Origin: Marmoricola sp. URHB0036
Lineage (GTDB): Bacteria; Actinomycetota; Actinomycetes; Propionibacteriales; Nocardioidaceae
Direction: 5' to 3'
DNA: 64,000 bases
Assembly: GCF_000426045.1 (NCBI RefSeq)
Contig: NZ_AUEP01000019.1
Coordinates: 1 to 64,000, forward strand
The position numbers and the translations under genes are program-made. Below are positions 1 through 8,367 of this stretch, piece after piece. The notes under the pieces are model-generated. The model was not told the DNA's origin. It saw only the letters and a program-made list of their open reading frames with translations, and did no database searches. Within the stretch, counting starts at the first letter, position 1. Every line of letters starts with the position of its first letter.

Positions 1-17
1 CGCACGTGTACACCTGA
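1..17 (+). CDS. hpt: C-terminal end of hypoxanthine phosphoribosyltransferase (partial)
   Basis: Only the last four codons and the stop are visible: HVYT followed by TGA. The identification rests on the same C-terminus (PHVYT then stop) recurring 138 bp downstream within a recognisable Hpt tail, and on hpt preceding ftsH in many actinobacteria. Hpt converts hypoxanthine or guanine plus PRPP to the nucleotide in purine salvage. The rest of the gene lies outside the window, so the call cannot be proved here. Confidence 0.6.
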
Positions 18-155
<138 letters not shown>

Positions 156-209
156 GCCCGCCTGCAGGTCCATTAGGGGCAAGTTGGCCCACCTGAGAGG
201 ATTGCGCGC

Positions 210-2264
210 GTGAAGCGAATCCTGCGTAGTCCGTGGCTGTGGATCCCCGTAGCCGTGGTCCTTGTCCTCCTCGCGCTCCAGTACCTCGTGCCCAACGGCG
301 GGTACAAGGAGATCGAGACCTCGAAGATGGTCGCCGACATCCAGTCCGGGGACGTCAAGACGATCACGTTCAAGGACGCCGGGAACCAGCAGATGCTGGC
401 CACGCTCGACAACGGCGACAAGGTCATGGCGATCTGGGTCTCCGGCCAGCAGAAGTCGCTCGTCAACAAGGTCCAGGAGCAGGTCACCAAGGGCACCATC
501 GAGAACTACAAGGTGGAGAACCCCAAGCCGAACCTCCTCGGCTCGATCATCGCGACCGTGCTCCCCTTCATCTTGATCTTCGGGTTGTTCCTGTTCCTGA
601 TGAACCAGGTGCAGGGCGGCGGCGGCCGGGTGATGCAGTTCGCCAAGTCCAAGGCCAAGCTGATCAGCAAGGACATGCCGAAGACCACGTTCTCTGACGT
701 CGCGGGCTGCGAGGAGGCCATCGAGGAGCTCGGCGAGATCAAGGAGTTCCTCCAGGAGCCGGCCAAGTTCCAGGCGGTCGGCGCCAAGATCCCCAAGGGC
801 GTGCTGCTCTACGGCCAGCCCGGCACCGGCAAGACCTTGCTCGCCCGCGCGGTCGCCGGCGAGGCGGGCGTCCCCTTCTACTCGATCTCGGGTTCCGACT
901 TCGTCGAGATGTTCGTCGGCGTCGGTGCCTCCCGTGTGCGTGACCTGTTCGAGCAGGCCAAGGAGAACGCTCCCGCCATCGTGTTCATCGACGAGATCGA
1001 CGCCGTCGGCCGCCACCGCGGCGCCGGCATGGGCGGCGGTCACGACGAGCGCGAGCAGACGCTCAACCAGCTGCTCGTCGAGATGGACGGCTTCGACGTA
1101 CGCGGCGGGGTCATCCTGATCGCGGCCACCAACCGCCCCGACATCCTCGACCCGGCGCTGCTGCGCCCCGGTCGCTTCGACCGCCAGATCAGCGTCGACG
1201 CGCCTGACCTCAACGGGCGCCGGCAGATCCTCAACGTGCACGCCCGCGGCAAGCCGATGGCTCCTGACGTCGACCTCGTCTCGGTGGCCCGCCGTACGCC
1301 GGGCTTCACCGGTGCCGACCTCGCCAACGTGCTCAACGAGGCAGCGCTGCTGACCGCTCGCCAGAACGGCAAGCTGATCGACAACCTCGCCCTCGACGAG
1401 GCGATCGACCGCGTCATCGCCGGTCCGCAGAAGCGCACCCGCCTGATGAGCGAGAAGGAGAAGCTGATCACGGCCTACCACGAGGGCGGCCACGCCCTCG
1501 TCGCCGCAGCGCTCCCCGGCACCGACCCGGTGCACAAGGTGACGATCCTGCCCCGCGGCCGCGCGCTCGGCTACACGATGGTGCTGCCCGACGAGGACAA
1601 GTACTCCCAGACGCGCTCGGAGATGCTCGACAAGCTGGCCTACATGATGGGCGGCCGCGCGGCCGAGGAGATGGTCTTCCACGACCCGACCACCGGCGCC
1701 GGCAACGACATCGAGAAGGCCACGTCGCTGGCCCGGGCGATGGTGACGCAGTACGGCATGACCGAGCGGCTGGGTGCGATCAAGCTCGGTGACGAGAACG
1801 CCGAGCCGTTCCTCGGCCGCGACATGGGCCACACGCGCAACTACTCCGAGGACGTCGCCGCGATCATCGACGAGGAGACCAAGAAGTTCCTTGCCACCGC
1901 CCACCAGGAGGCGTTCGACATCCTCGAGGAGAACCGCGACGTCCTCGACTCGCTGGTGCTCGCCCTGATGGAGCGGGAGACCCTCGACAAGGCCGAGGTG
2001 GCCGAGGTCTTCGAGCCGCTGCGACGGCGACCGGTGCGCCCGGCGTGGACCGGGTCGCCCGACCGCAACCCGTCGAACATCCCGCCGGTGCGGATCCCGG
2101 AGAAGATCCGTCAGGCTGCCGCCGAGGGTGCCATCAAGGACGGCTCCGAGGGCGCCGTCGTGCTGACGCCTCCCGGTGCCGGTGGGGACGTGCACGGCGA
2201 TCCCGGTGTCGGCACCGGCTCTCCGCGCCCCCCGACGCCCGGCGGCGGGGGCTACGAGTCGTGA
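210..2264 (+). CDS. ftsH: ATP-dependent zinc metalloprotease FtsH
   Basis: Membrane-anchored AAA+ protease that degrades misassembled membrane proteins and some cytosolic regulators. The 684-residue protein has a transmembrane helix near residues 10-28, an extracytoplasmic loop, and a second helix near 110-131. The AAA module follows, with Walker A GQPGTGKT (202-209), Walker B IVFIDE (257-262) and the second region of homology near 306-325. The zinc protease motif is HEGGH (424-428). The C-terminus is a Pro/Gly-rich tail. The GTG start has a GAGAGG ribosome site 9 bases upstream. Glu-for-Pro style variation is seen in Walker A, where Gln replaces the more common Pro in GPPGTGKT. It heads the folate operon, with folE starting 10 bp after its stop. 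Confidence 0.97.
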   Translation: MKRILRSPWLWIPVAVVLVLLALQYLVPNGGYKEIETSKMVADIQSGDVKTITFKDAGNQQMLATLDNGDKVMAIWVSGQQKSLVNKVQEQVTKGTIENYKVENPKPNLLGSIIATVLPFILIFGLFLFLMNQVQGGGGRVMQFAKSKAKLISKDMPKTTFSDVAGCEEAIEELGEIKEFLQEPAKFQAVGAKIPKGVLLYGQPGTGKTLLARAVAGEAGVPFYSISGSDFVEMFVGVGASRVRDLFEQAKENAPAIVFIDEIDAVGRHRGAGMGGGHDEREQTLNQLLVEMDGFDVRGGVILIAATNRPDILDPALLRPGRFDRQISVDAPDLNGRRQILNVHARGKPMAPDVDLVSVARRTPGFTGADLANVLNEAALLTARQNGKLIDNLALDEAIDRVIAGPQKRTRLMSEKEKLITAYHEGGHALVAAALPGTDPVHKVTILPRGRALGYTMVLPDEDKYSQTRSEMLDKLAYMMGGRAAEEMVFHDPTTGAGNDIEKATSLARAMVTQYGMTERLGAIKLGDENAEPFLGRDMGHTRNYSEDVAAIIDEETKKFLATAHQEAFDILEENRDVLDSLVLALMERETLDKAEVAEVFEPLRRRPVRPAWTGSPDRNPSNIPPVRIPEKIRQAAAEGAIKDGSEGAVVLTPPGAGGDVHGDPGVGTGSPRPPTPGGGGYES

Positions 2265-2274
2265 GGCGCCCGCG

Positions 2275-2886
2275 GTGGCAGTGAACCGCGTCAGCGCCGA
2301 GGGGCCGACGGCGATCGCGGAGTTCGACCACGACCGGGCCGCCGCGGCTGTGCGCGAGCTGCTGATCGCCATCGGCGAGGACCCCGAACGTGAAGGGCTG
2401 CGCGACACCCCGACCCGGGTGGCGCGGGCGTACGCCGAGCTGACGATGGGCATGCACCAGCGTCCCGAGGATGTGCTCACCACCACCTTCGACATCGGGC
2501 ACGACGAGATGGTCCTCGTGCGCGACATCGAGCTGTGGTCGATGTGCGAGCACCACCTGGTGCCGTTCACCGGGGTGGCCCACGTCGGCTACATCCCCGA
2601 CGAGAACGGCAAGATCACCGGCCTGTCCAAGCTGGCCCGGCTGGTCGACGTGTTCGCCAAGCGCCCACAGGTGCAGGAGCGCCTCACCACCCAGGTCGCC
2701 GACGCGCTGGTCGAGCTGCTCGAGCCGCGCGGCGTGATCGTGGTGATCGAGGCCGAGCACCTGTGCATGACGATGCGCGGCGTCCGCAAGGCCGGCGCCC
2801 GCACGATCACCTCCGCGGTGCGCGGCATCATGCACAAGCCGGCCACCCGGGCCGAGGCGATGTCCCTGATCAACGCGGCCCGCTAG
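2275..2886 (+). CDS. folE: GTP cyclohydrolase I
   Basis: Converts GTP to 7,8-dihydroneopterin triphosphate, the first step of folate synthesis. The zinc-ligand region [10 protein letters not shown] and the later [14 protein letters not shown] contain the Cys-His-Cys ligands and the catalytic His of the family. The frame is open upstream into ftsH, so the start is a choice: GTG at 2275 has GAGG (2263-2266) at good spacing and gives 203 residues, the usual length. GTG at 2281 is an alternative. The gene lies between ftsH and folP in a tight operon. Confidence 0.95.
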   Translation: MAVNRVSAEGPTAIAEFDHDRAAAAVRELLIAIGEDPEREGLRDTPTRVARAYAELTMGMHQRPEDVLTTTFDIGHDEMVLVRDIELWSMCEHHLVPFTGVAHVGYIPDENGKITGLSKLARLVDVFAKRPQVQERLTTQVADALVELLEPRGVIVVIEAEHLCMTMRGVRKAGARTITSAVRGIMHKPATRAEAMSLINAAR

Positions 2887-2891
2887 CTCCC

Positions 2892-3737
2892 ATGTCCAGC
2901 GAGGCGTGGCGCGCCGGCCTCCCGGAGCTGCCCCGGCCCGTGGTGATGGGCGTCGTCAACGTGACGCCCGACTCGTTCTCCGACGGTGGCCGCTGGGCCA
3001 CTACCGACGCCGCGATCGCCCACGGGGCCGAGCTGCACGCCGAGGGCGCCGACATCCTCGACATCGGCGGTGAGTCCACCCGCCCCGGTGCCACCCGACC
3101 CCTCGTCGCGGAGGAGCTCGACCGCGTCGTGCCGGTGATCCGGGCACTCGCCGGCGACGGCATCGCTGTCTCCGTCGACACCATGCGTCACGAGGTGGCG
3201 GTGGCCGCGCTCGAGGCCGGTGCCGTCGTGGTCAACGACGTCTCCGGTGGCCTGGCCGACTCGCGCGTGATGCAGGTCGTGGCGGAGCACGGGGCGGCGT
3301 ACGTCGTGATGCACTGGCGGGCCCACTCCACCGAGATGCAGCAGCACGCGTCGTACGACGACGTGCTGGTCGAGGTCCGCGACGAGCTCGCCCAGCGCCT
3401 CGAGGCGGCGGTCGCCGCCGGTGTGGCCGACGACCGGCTGGTCGTGGACCCCGGGCTCGGCTTCGCCAAGACCGCCGACCACAACTGGGAGCTGCTCCAG
3501 CGCCTGCCCGAGCTCGAGACGCTCGGCGTGCCGATCCTGGTGGGCTCGAGCCGCAAGTCCTTCCTCGGCACCCTGCTCGCCGGCCCGGACGGCAGCCCGC
3601 GCCCGGTCCTGGACCGTGAGGACGCCAACGTGGCGCTCACCACCATCGCGGCCATCCAGGGTGTCTGGGGCGTGCGGGTGCACGAGGTGCGGGCCAGCCT
3701 CGACGCCATCCGGGTGGTCAGCAGATGGCTCGACTGA
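2892..3737 (+). CDS. folP: Dihydropteroate synthase
   Basis: Joins 6-hydroxymethyl-dihydropterin pyrophosphate to p-aminobenzoate, giving dihydropteroate; it is the sulfonamide target. Family signatures are clear in the 281-residue TIM barrel: MGVVNVTPDSFSDGG near the N-terminus, GGESTRPG, VNDVSGG, DPGLGFAKT and GSSRKSFLG near the C-terminus. ATG at 2892 lies 5 bp after the folE stop, and its short N-terminus fits FolP1-type proteins. Confidence 0.96.
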   Translation: MSSEAWRAGLPELPRPVVMGVVNVTPDSFSDGGRWATTDAAIAHGAELHAEGADILDIGGESTRPGATRPLVAEELDRVVPVIRALAGDGIAVSVDTMRHEVAVAALEAGAVVVNDVSGGLADSRVMQVVAEHGAAYVVMHWRAHSTEMQQHASYDDVLVEVRDELAQRLEAAVAAGVADDRLVVDPGLGFAKTADHNWELLQRLPELETLGVPILVGSSRKSFLGTLLAGPDGSPRPVLDREDANVALTTIAAIQGVWGVRVHEVRASLDAIRVVSRWLD

Positions 3738-3828
3738 ACCGGTGTATCCGCAGGTCAGCGGCCTGGGTCGGTGACGGGACGGGACGCCCGTTTCGGTCCT
3801 TCCGGGCCGCCGGTAGTGTCGGGTCACC

Positions 3829-4227
3829 ATGACCGAGCAGCTCCCCACCCTCGCTGGAGACCGCCCAGGCGACTCCTTGGCCGTGCGCGGCATCGCCGTC
3901 CACGGGCATCACGGCGTCTTCGATTTCGAGCGGCGTGAGGGCCAGGAGTTCGTGATCGACGTGGTGCTCGGTGTGGACACCCGGAGTGCCGCCCGCAGCG
4001 ACGACTTGCACGACACCCTGGACTACGGAACGCTCGTGGACCAGGTCCGGTCAGCCGTGGCGAACGATCCGGTCGACCTGATCGAGACCTTGGCACAGCG
4101 CATCGCCGACGTGTGCCTGCGCAACGACCAGGTGGCCAACGTGGAGGTCACCGTGCACAAGCCCCACGCCCCGATCCAGGCGACGTTCGAGGATGTCGCC
4201 CTGACCATCAACCGGAGCAGACTGTGA
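3829..4227 (+). CDS. folB: Dihydroneopterin aldolase
   Basis: Cleaves 7,8-dihydroneopterin to 6-hydroxymethyl-dihydropterin and glycolaldehyde. The 132-residue protein shows the family patterns VHGHHGVFDFERREGQEF, DYGTLVDQV and LIETLAQRIADVCL, including the conserved active-site Glu and Tyr regions. It is separated from folP by 91 bp holding a possible -10 hexamer (TAGTGT, 3814-3819) only 9 bases before the ATG. No Shine-Dalgarno sequence is visible, so a leaderless or nearly leaderless internal transcript is possible (inference). Its end overlaps folK. Confidence 0.95.
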   Translation: MTEQLPTLAGDRPGDSLAVRGIAVHGHHGVFDFERREGQEFVIDVVLGVDTRSAARSDDLHDTLDYGTLVDQVRSAVANDPVDLIETLAQRIADVCLRNDQVANVEVTVHKPHAPIQATFEDVALTINRSRL

Positions 4228-4793
4228 CCGAGAGTCCCAACCCGAACATCGTGGATACCGACACCATCACCGGTGAGATGCACCCCATCCGCCGCGCGGT
4301 GATCTCGATCGGCTCCAACGTCGGCGAGCGGCGCGTCAACCTCCAGGGGGCCGTCGACTCGCTCGCGGACACTCCCGAGGTCTGGGTGACCGCTGTGTCG
4401 TCGGTCTACGAGACCGCGCCGGTCGAGTCGCCGGAGGGGACCAAGGACTTCCTCAACGCGATCCTGCTGCTCGACACCACCCTCTCGGCGCGCACGCTGC
4501 TCGAGCGGGCGATGGCTGTCGAGGCGGCGTACGGCCGCGTCCGCACCGGCGAGCGCAACGAGCCGCGCACCCTCGACGTCGACCTCATCGTCGTGGGCGA
4601 CCGTCGGGCCGACGAAGACGACCTGAGCCTGCCGCACCCGCGGGCCGCCGAGCGGGCGTTCGTGCTGGTGCCGTGGCTCGAGCTCGAGCCCGAGGCCGAG
4701 ATCCCCGGCGCCGGCCCGGTCGTCGAGCTGCTCGAGAAGACCGGACGCGAGGGCGTGACCCTGCGCGAGGACATCGAGCTCGAGTTCCACTGA
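4224..4793 (+). CDS. folK: 2-amino-4-hydroxy-6-hydroxymethyldihydropteridine pyrophosphokinase
   Basis: Transfers pyrophosphate from ATP to 6-hydroxymethyl-dihydropterin, supplying the FolP substrate. HPPK signatures are present: ISIGSNVGERR, VYETAPVESPEGTKDFLNAI and RTLDVDLI, which carries the paired metal-binding aspartates. GTG at 4224 overlaps the folB stop by 4 bp (GTGA) and gives 189 residues. An extra 25-residue N-terminal extension precedes the usual HPPK start and is of unknown use. Translational coupling with folB is likely. Confidence 0.95.
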   Translation: MTESPNPNIVDTDTITGEMHPIRRAVISIGSNVGERRVNLQGAVDSLADTPEVWVTAVSSVYETAPVESPEGTKDFLNAILLLDTTLSARTLLERAMAVEAAYGRVRTGERNEPRTLDVDLIVVGDRRADEDDLSLPHPRAAERAFVLVPWLELEPEAEIPGAGPVVELLEKTGREGVTLREDIELEFH

Positions 4794-4809
4794 CCCCGAG
4801 GGCGAGCAG

Positions 4810-5304
4810 GTGACCCATCCGGACACCGACGAGGAACGGGAGCCGGACCCGCCTCAGGGCCGGATCCTCCCGACCGGTCCGGGTCCGCTCGTGGTCGCCG
4901 GCGTGATCGGGCTGGTGCTCGGCTGGTCGATCCGGCCGCTCGCGCTCCGCTTCGACTGGGCCGAGCCGAACGTCTCGTTCACCGCGATCGGGGCGCTGTT
5001 CTTCGTGGCGGCGATCATCGGCGCCACGGCGTACGGCACGCGACGGACGGTACGCCGCAACCGCCAGGACCTCGCCCCCCACCAGGCGGTGAACCGCCTC
5101 GTCCTCGGCAAGGCCTGCGCCCTGGTCGGCGCGCTGGCGCTCGGCGGCTACCTCGGCTACGCCCTGGCCCAGCTCGGCGTGGCCAACCCCGCCTCCGACA
5201 CCCGGCTGTGGCACGCGCTGCTCGCGGCCCTCGGCGCGCTCGCCGCCACGGTGGCCGCGCTGCTGCTCGAGCACGCGTGTCGTGTCCCGCGCGACGACCC
5301 CTAG
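4810..5304 (+). CDS. DUF3180 family membrane protein
   Basis: A 164-residue protein with four hydrophobic segments near residues 27-45, 55-73, 97-116 and 128-150. A basic loop TRRTVRRNRQD and the segment HQAVNRLVLGKACALVG match the actinobacterial DUF3180 family. The family regularly follows folK (the Rv3605c position in mycobacteria), but its function is unknown. The GTG start lies 16 bp after folK, so the two are probably cotranscribed. Membrane location is predicted from sequence only. Confidence 0.85.
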   Translation: MTHPDTDEEREPDPPQGRILPTGPGPLVVAGVIGLVLGWSIRPLALRFDWAEPNVSFTAIGALFFVAAIIGATAYGTRRTVRRNRQDLAPHQAVNRLVLGKACALVGALALGGYLGYALAQLGVANPASDTRLWHALLAALGALAATVAALLLEHACRVPRDDP

Positions 5305-5322
5305 CGACTTACCCTGCAAGTC

Positions 5323-5898
5323 ATGGCCCTCATGGCATCGTCTCGTACCCCCGTGCGTCGTCGGCAGCGCAGCACACGCGTCACCGTCGCGGTCAGCCTC
5401 CTGGCGGTGGCAGTTGTCGCCGTTGTCTCCTCACTTCCCTCCCAGTCGGCCCTCTGGATCGGCATCGCGTCCGTGGTGGCGCTCGGCCTCGCCTCCGGCG
5501 CACTGCGCCTGATGTGGACCGAGGTGCTCCAGTCGCGGCGCGAGAACGCCGCCGACCGCGCGGCCGCCGCCGCGGCCTACCGCAACCTGTTCTCCAAGCG
5601 CGCTGCCGAGCACGCCGAGTTCACCGCCGCGATGACCGACCGGCTCGCCCAGGCCCACCTCGCCGCGCGTGAGCTCGAGGGCCTGATCGTGCAGCACGAG
5701 ACCCGGGCCCAGCGCGCCGAGTCCAAGCTGGTCACCGAGACCGAGGCGCACGTCGAGACCAAGGAGCGGGTGCGGCAGCTCGAGCAGGCGCTGATCGCCC
5801 TCCAGGCCGACGACTCCGTGGTCGACCTGGTCGCGTGGGACGAGCAGGTGCAGAAGTCGGGCCAGAAGAAGGCGGCCCGGGCGCTCAAGCAGGCGTAG
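5323..5898 (+). CDS. Coiled-coil membrane protein of unknown function
   Basis: A 191-residue protein with a basic N-terminus, two close hydrophobic segments (about 23-38 and 44-62), and a long charged, Ala/Glu-rich helical region from about 70 to 165. The latter has heptad-like spacing and suggests a coiled coil on the cytoplasmic side. ATG codons at 5323 and 5332 are both possible; TGCAAG upstream is a weak ribosome site. It sits where mycobacteria carry the Ala/Arg-rich membrane protein Rv3604c, but no homology is claimed. It is the last gene of the fol block before the accessory region. Confidence 0.7.
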   Translation: MALMASSRTPVRRRQRSTRVTVAVSLLAVAVVAVVSSLPSQSALWIGIASVVALGLASGALRLMWTEVLQSRRENAADRAAAAAAYRNLFSKRAAEHAEFTAAMTDRLAQAHLAARELEGLIVQHETRAQRAESKLVTETEAHVETKERVRQLEQALIALQADDSVVDLVAWDEQVQKSGQKKAARALKQA

Positions 5899-5915
5899 GG
5901 GCGGCGGGCTGGGCT

Positions 5916-5933
5916 TCCCCGGACGTCCGGGGA
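5916..5933. terminator. Bidirectional hairpin between convergent genes
   Basis: A perfect 18-bp palindrome, TCCCCGGACGTCCGGGGA, lies between the end of the coiled-coil gene and the end of the convergent lyase gene. There is no T tract, as is usual in actinobacteria. A terminator role is inferred from position. Confidence 0.55.
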
Positions 5934-5958
5934 TTCCGCGGGATGGCAGGCAATGCTT

Positions 5959-5993
5959 TGCCCGCCAGCCCCGAGTACTGCCCGCCAGCCCCG
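5959..5993. repeat. Two tandem copies of a 15-bp direct repeat
   Basis: TGCCCGCCAGCCCCG occurs at 5959-5973 and again at 5979-5993, a 20-bp period, just before the 3' end of the lyase gene. No function is evident. Confidence 0.6.
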
Positions 5994-6007
5994 GCCCGTT
6001 CTGTCCC

Positions 6008-7453
6008 TCAGGGCGCTCGTTGCACCGGCCCGACGTGGGCCGGGAGCGCGTCCACGAGCTCCTCGGCCAGGAGCAGGTCCGAGGTCAGGTCGCGGTCGTG
6101 CATGTCCGGTACGCCGCCGTCGCGCTCGTCGAGGTAGGCCATCGCGGCGCTCAGCGAGGGCGGGTGCGCGCCCTGCATCCGCAGGCAGCGCAGCGAGGCG
6201 ACCAGCTCGGCGGCGAGTACGGCGCGGAACCGCGACACCGCCTCGAGGGCCTGCTGGGCCGCAAGCGTGGCGAACGAGGCGTCCTCCTCGACCCCGCGGG
6301 AGAGCGTGACGGCCTGGATCCCGGCCGGGGTCGCGAGCGCGCGCAGCTCGGCGAGCGCCGACGCCGCGCTGTACTCCACGATCATCACGCCGGACGCCGC
6401 CGGGGTGCCGTCGCCCAGGAACGGGTGCAGTCCGGTGTACGCCGGCTCGGCCAGCATGGTCAGCCGGGCCAGGCTGAGCTGTGCCGACTGGGCGACCGCC
6501 AGCACGAGGGAGTCCAGCGACTGCACGAGGTACGCCGCGTGGAAGGCGCCGTGATGGGCCACCCCGAGCCGCGGGGAGACGATCGGGTTCTCCGAGGGGC
6601 TGTTGGCCATGGTGACGACCACCTGCTCGGCGAAGGCGAGCCGGTCCATCAGCGCGCCGTGCACCTGCGGGAAGGTGCGCAGGCTGAACGGGTCCTGGAT
6701 CCGTGCCGGCACCGGGTCCGGCCCGATCAGCTCGCGCATCGTCCGGGACACCCACTGTGCTCCCGGGAACGGAGTGGCCACCTCGACGGCCGGGCTGAAC
6801 GCCTCGGCGTTGCCGCGGACGGCGGCGAAGTCCATGGCCGCGATGACCGCGGCGCTCCGGGCCAGCCGGTCCAGGTCGGCCACCGCCAGCGCCGCGTCGG
6901 CCAGCACGGCCGCGTTGCTCGACATGAAGGTCAGCGCGTCGCCCGGGCCGAACTCGGTGGTGGCGAGGAACTCCGGCGTGCTGGACCGTTCGCCGCACAG
7001 CACCAGTGCGGTGGTCGCGAGCGCCGCGAGGTCGGCGGTGCCCACGCTGCCGCCCTCGCGGACCGGGGGCAGCGCGTCGACGGACAGCATCGCTTCCAGG
7101 GCGTCGAGGACCGCGGGGCTGATCCCGTTGCCGTCGGAGGCCAGCTGGTTGAGCCGGATCAGCAGCATCGCCCGCACCCGCTGGGCCGAGCGCAGCTCGC
7201 CGGAGCTGGTCGCGTGCGACCGCAGCAGCTGCAGGGCCTGGGAGTCGGGGTCGGGCTGGACGAGCGCCTTGTTGGCGCCGACCCCCGTCGAGCGGCCGTA
7301 GATGGGCCGCTCTTCGGCGACCCCGTCGGCGAAGGTGTGCGACGCCTCGACGCGCTCGCGGGCCGACGGCTCGACGCGGACGGTGTCACCGCGACGTGCG
7401 ACAGTCACGATCTCGTCCAGCGAGAGGTGGCTGCCGTCCAGGGGCAGGGTCAA
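6008..7453 (-). CDS. Histidine/aromatic amino acid ammonia-lyase superfamily protein without the Ala-Ser-Gly triad
   Basis: A 481-residue member of the lyase superfamily that includes HutH, phenylalanine ammonia-lyase and ergothionase. Family landmarks are present: the catalytic Tyr loop IYGRSTGVGANK (Tyr52), QDPFSLRTFPQVHG (253-266), NSPSENPIV (284-292) and a VEEDASF segment near 388. The segment that normally reads GSVGASGDLAPLA and forms the MIO electrophile reads GSVGTADLAALA (135-146), so the Ala-Ser-Gly triad is missing. Known MIO-free members act on trimethylammonium substrates (ergothionase). The gene is divergent from an IclR regulator and a betaine transporter. Substrate is inferred only; a degenerate inactive lyase is the alternative. 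Confidence 0.85.
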   Translation of the reverse strand: MTLPLDGSHLSLDEIVTVARRGDTVRVEPSARERVEASHTFADGVAEERPIYGRSTGVGANKALVQPDPDSQALQLLRSHATSSGELRSAQRVRAMLLIRLNQLASDGNGISPAVLDALEAMLSVDALPPVREGGSVGTADLAALATTALVLCGERSSTPEFLATTEFGPGDALTFMSSNAAVLADAALAVADLDRLARSAAVIAAMDFAAVRGNAEAFSPAVEVATPFPGAQWVSRTMRELIGPDPVPARIQDPFSLRTFPQVHGALMDRLAFAEQVVVTMANSPSENPIVSPRLGVAHHGAFHAAYLVQSLDSLVLAVAQSAQLSLARLTMLAEPAYTGLHPFLGDGTPAASGVMIVEYSAASALAELRALATPAGIQAVTLSRGVEEDASFATLAAQQALEAVSRFRAVLAAELVASLRCLRMQGAHPPSLSAAMAYLDERDGGVPDMHDRDLTSDLLLAEELVDALPAHVGPVQRAP

Positions 7454-7534
7454 ATCGGACTCCTCGGGCGATCGCCCAGATTGGCTCCCGTGAAGCCTTC
7501 CGGATCGGCGGGGGATGGTGCAATAGTCTCAGCC

Positions 7535-7554
7535 AGCGGAAATGCGCTTCTGCA
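7535..7554. promoter_or_regulatory. Candidate IclR-family operator in the divergent promoter region
   Basis: AGCGGAAATGCGCTTCTGCA is an imperfect inverted repeat (GCGGAA, 6-base centre, TTCTGC; one mismatch) in the 164-bp gap between the lyase and iclR-type starts. IclR proteins often bind GGAA/TTCC-type palindromes. The possible -10 CAATAGTCT lies just to its left. It is proposed from position and symmetry only. Confidence 0.35.
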
Positions 7555-7617
7555 CAGTGAAACACCACGAAACCGATCGCCTATCCCAGTAGCCCGACGG
7601 CCCGTGAGGGGGCACCG

Positions 7618-8367
7618 ATGACGTCGCAGGTCGCTTCCGGCAGCCGCGAGCCCCTCGGTGCCCACGAGGTCGGCGACGCGATCGCGCGGGGGCGAGGCAG
7701 CTCGACGCGCACCGTCGAGCGCGCGCTGGCGCTGCTCTCCGAGGTCTGCACCCGTGAGGCCGTCACGCTCACCGAGTGCGCGCGCCACACCGGGCTGCCG
7801 GCCAGTACGGCGCTGCGCCTGCTGCGGACCCTGGAGAGCCGTGGGTTCATCAGCCGCGACGACGACGGTGGCAGCTTCCGTGCCGGTCCCCGGATGATCC
7901 AGCTCGGCGCGACCTCCCTCGGCCGCAACGAGCTGGCCCGGCTCGCCCGTCCAGCCCTCGACCGCATCGGGACGGCGACCCACGAGTCGGCGTACCTCTC
8001 CATCAAGGGCGTCGACGAGACGGCCATCTACATCGCCCAGGTCGAGGGCACCCACGCGGTCCGGCACAGCAGCTGGATCGGGCGCGCGGTGCCGATGAAC
8101 GGACTGGCCGTCGGGCGGGTGCTCCGGGGTGACATCCCTCCCGAGGGGTACGTCGCCGGACATGACCTGCTCGAGCCGGACGTGACGGCGATCGTCGCGC
8201 CGGTGCGCTACCCGGGCGGCATCGCCGGGGCGCTCAGCGTGCTGGGCCCGACGTACCGGATCGACCAGGACACCATGCACGCCTACGGCCGCATCGTGGC
8301 CACCGAGGCAGCCGAGCTCAGCGCCCGACTGGGCTCGGTACCCGACGAGCAGGAGACCCGAGCATGA
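7618..8367 (+). CDS. IclR-family transcriptional regulator
   Basis: A 249-residue regulator with a winged helix-turn-helix at about 28-85 (STRTVERALALLSEV, TLTECARHTGLPASTALRLL, LESRGFISRD) and a C-terminal effector-binding domain from about 100. The ATG has a GAGGGGGC ribosome site. It is divergent from the lyase and its stop overlaps the transporter ATPase start by 4 bp. It therefore probably controls both units in response to the imported substrate or a breakdown product. The ligand is not deducible. Confidence 0.92.
   Translation: MTSQVASGSREPLGAHEVGDAIARGRGSSTRTVERALALLSEVCTREAVTLTECARHTGLPASTALRLLRTLESRGFISRDDDGGSFRAGPRMIQLGATSLGRNELARLARPALDRIGTATHESAYLSIKGVDETAIYIAQVEGTHAVRHSSWIGRAVPMNGLAVGRVLRGDIPPEGYVAGHDLLEPDVTAIVAPVRYPGGIAGALSVLGPTYRIDQDTMHAYGRIVATEAAELSARLGSVPDEQETRA

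Noticed and set aside
202-209. Gln in the FtsH Walker A motif (residues 202-209 of the protein, gene at 210-2264) as a loss-of-function change
   Set aside because: The position is the variable second residue of GxxGxGKT; the essential Gly, Lys and Thr are intact.
5959-5993. Start of a CRISPR-like array
   Set aside because: Only two 15-bp copies with 5-bp spacing and no cas genes anywhere in the window.
7454-7617. Riboswitch in the lyase/IclR divergent gap
   Set aside because: The region is short, shows no conserved aptamer pattern that I recognise, and is explained by two divergent promoters and an operator.
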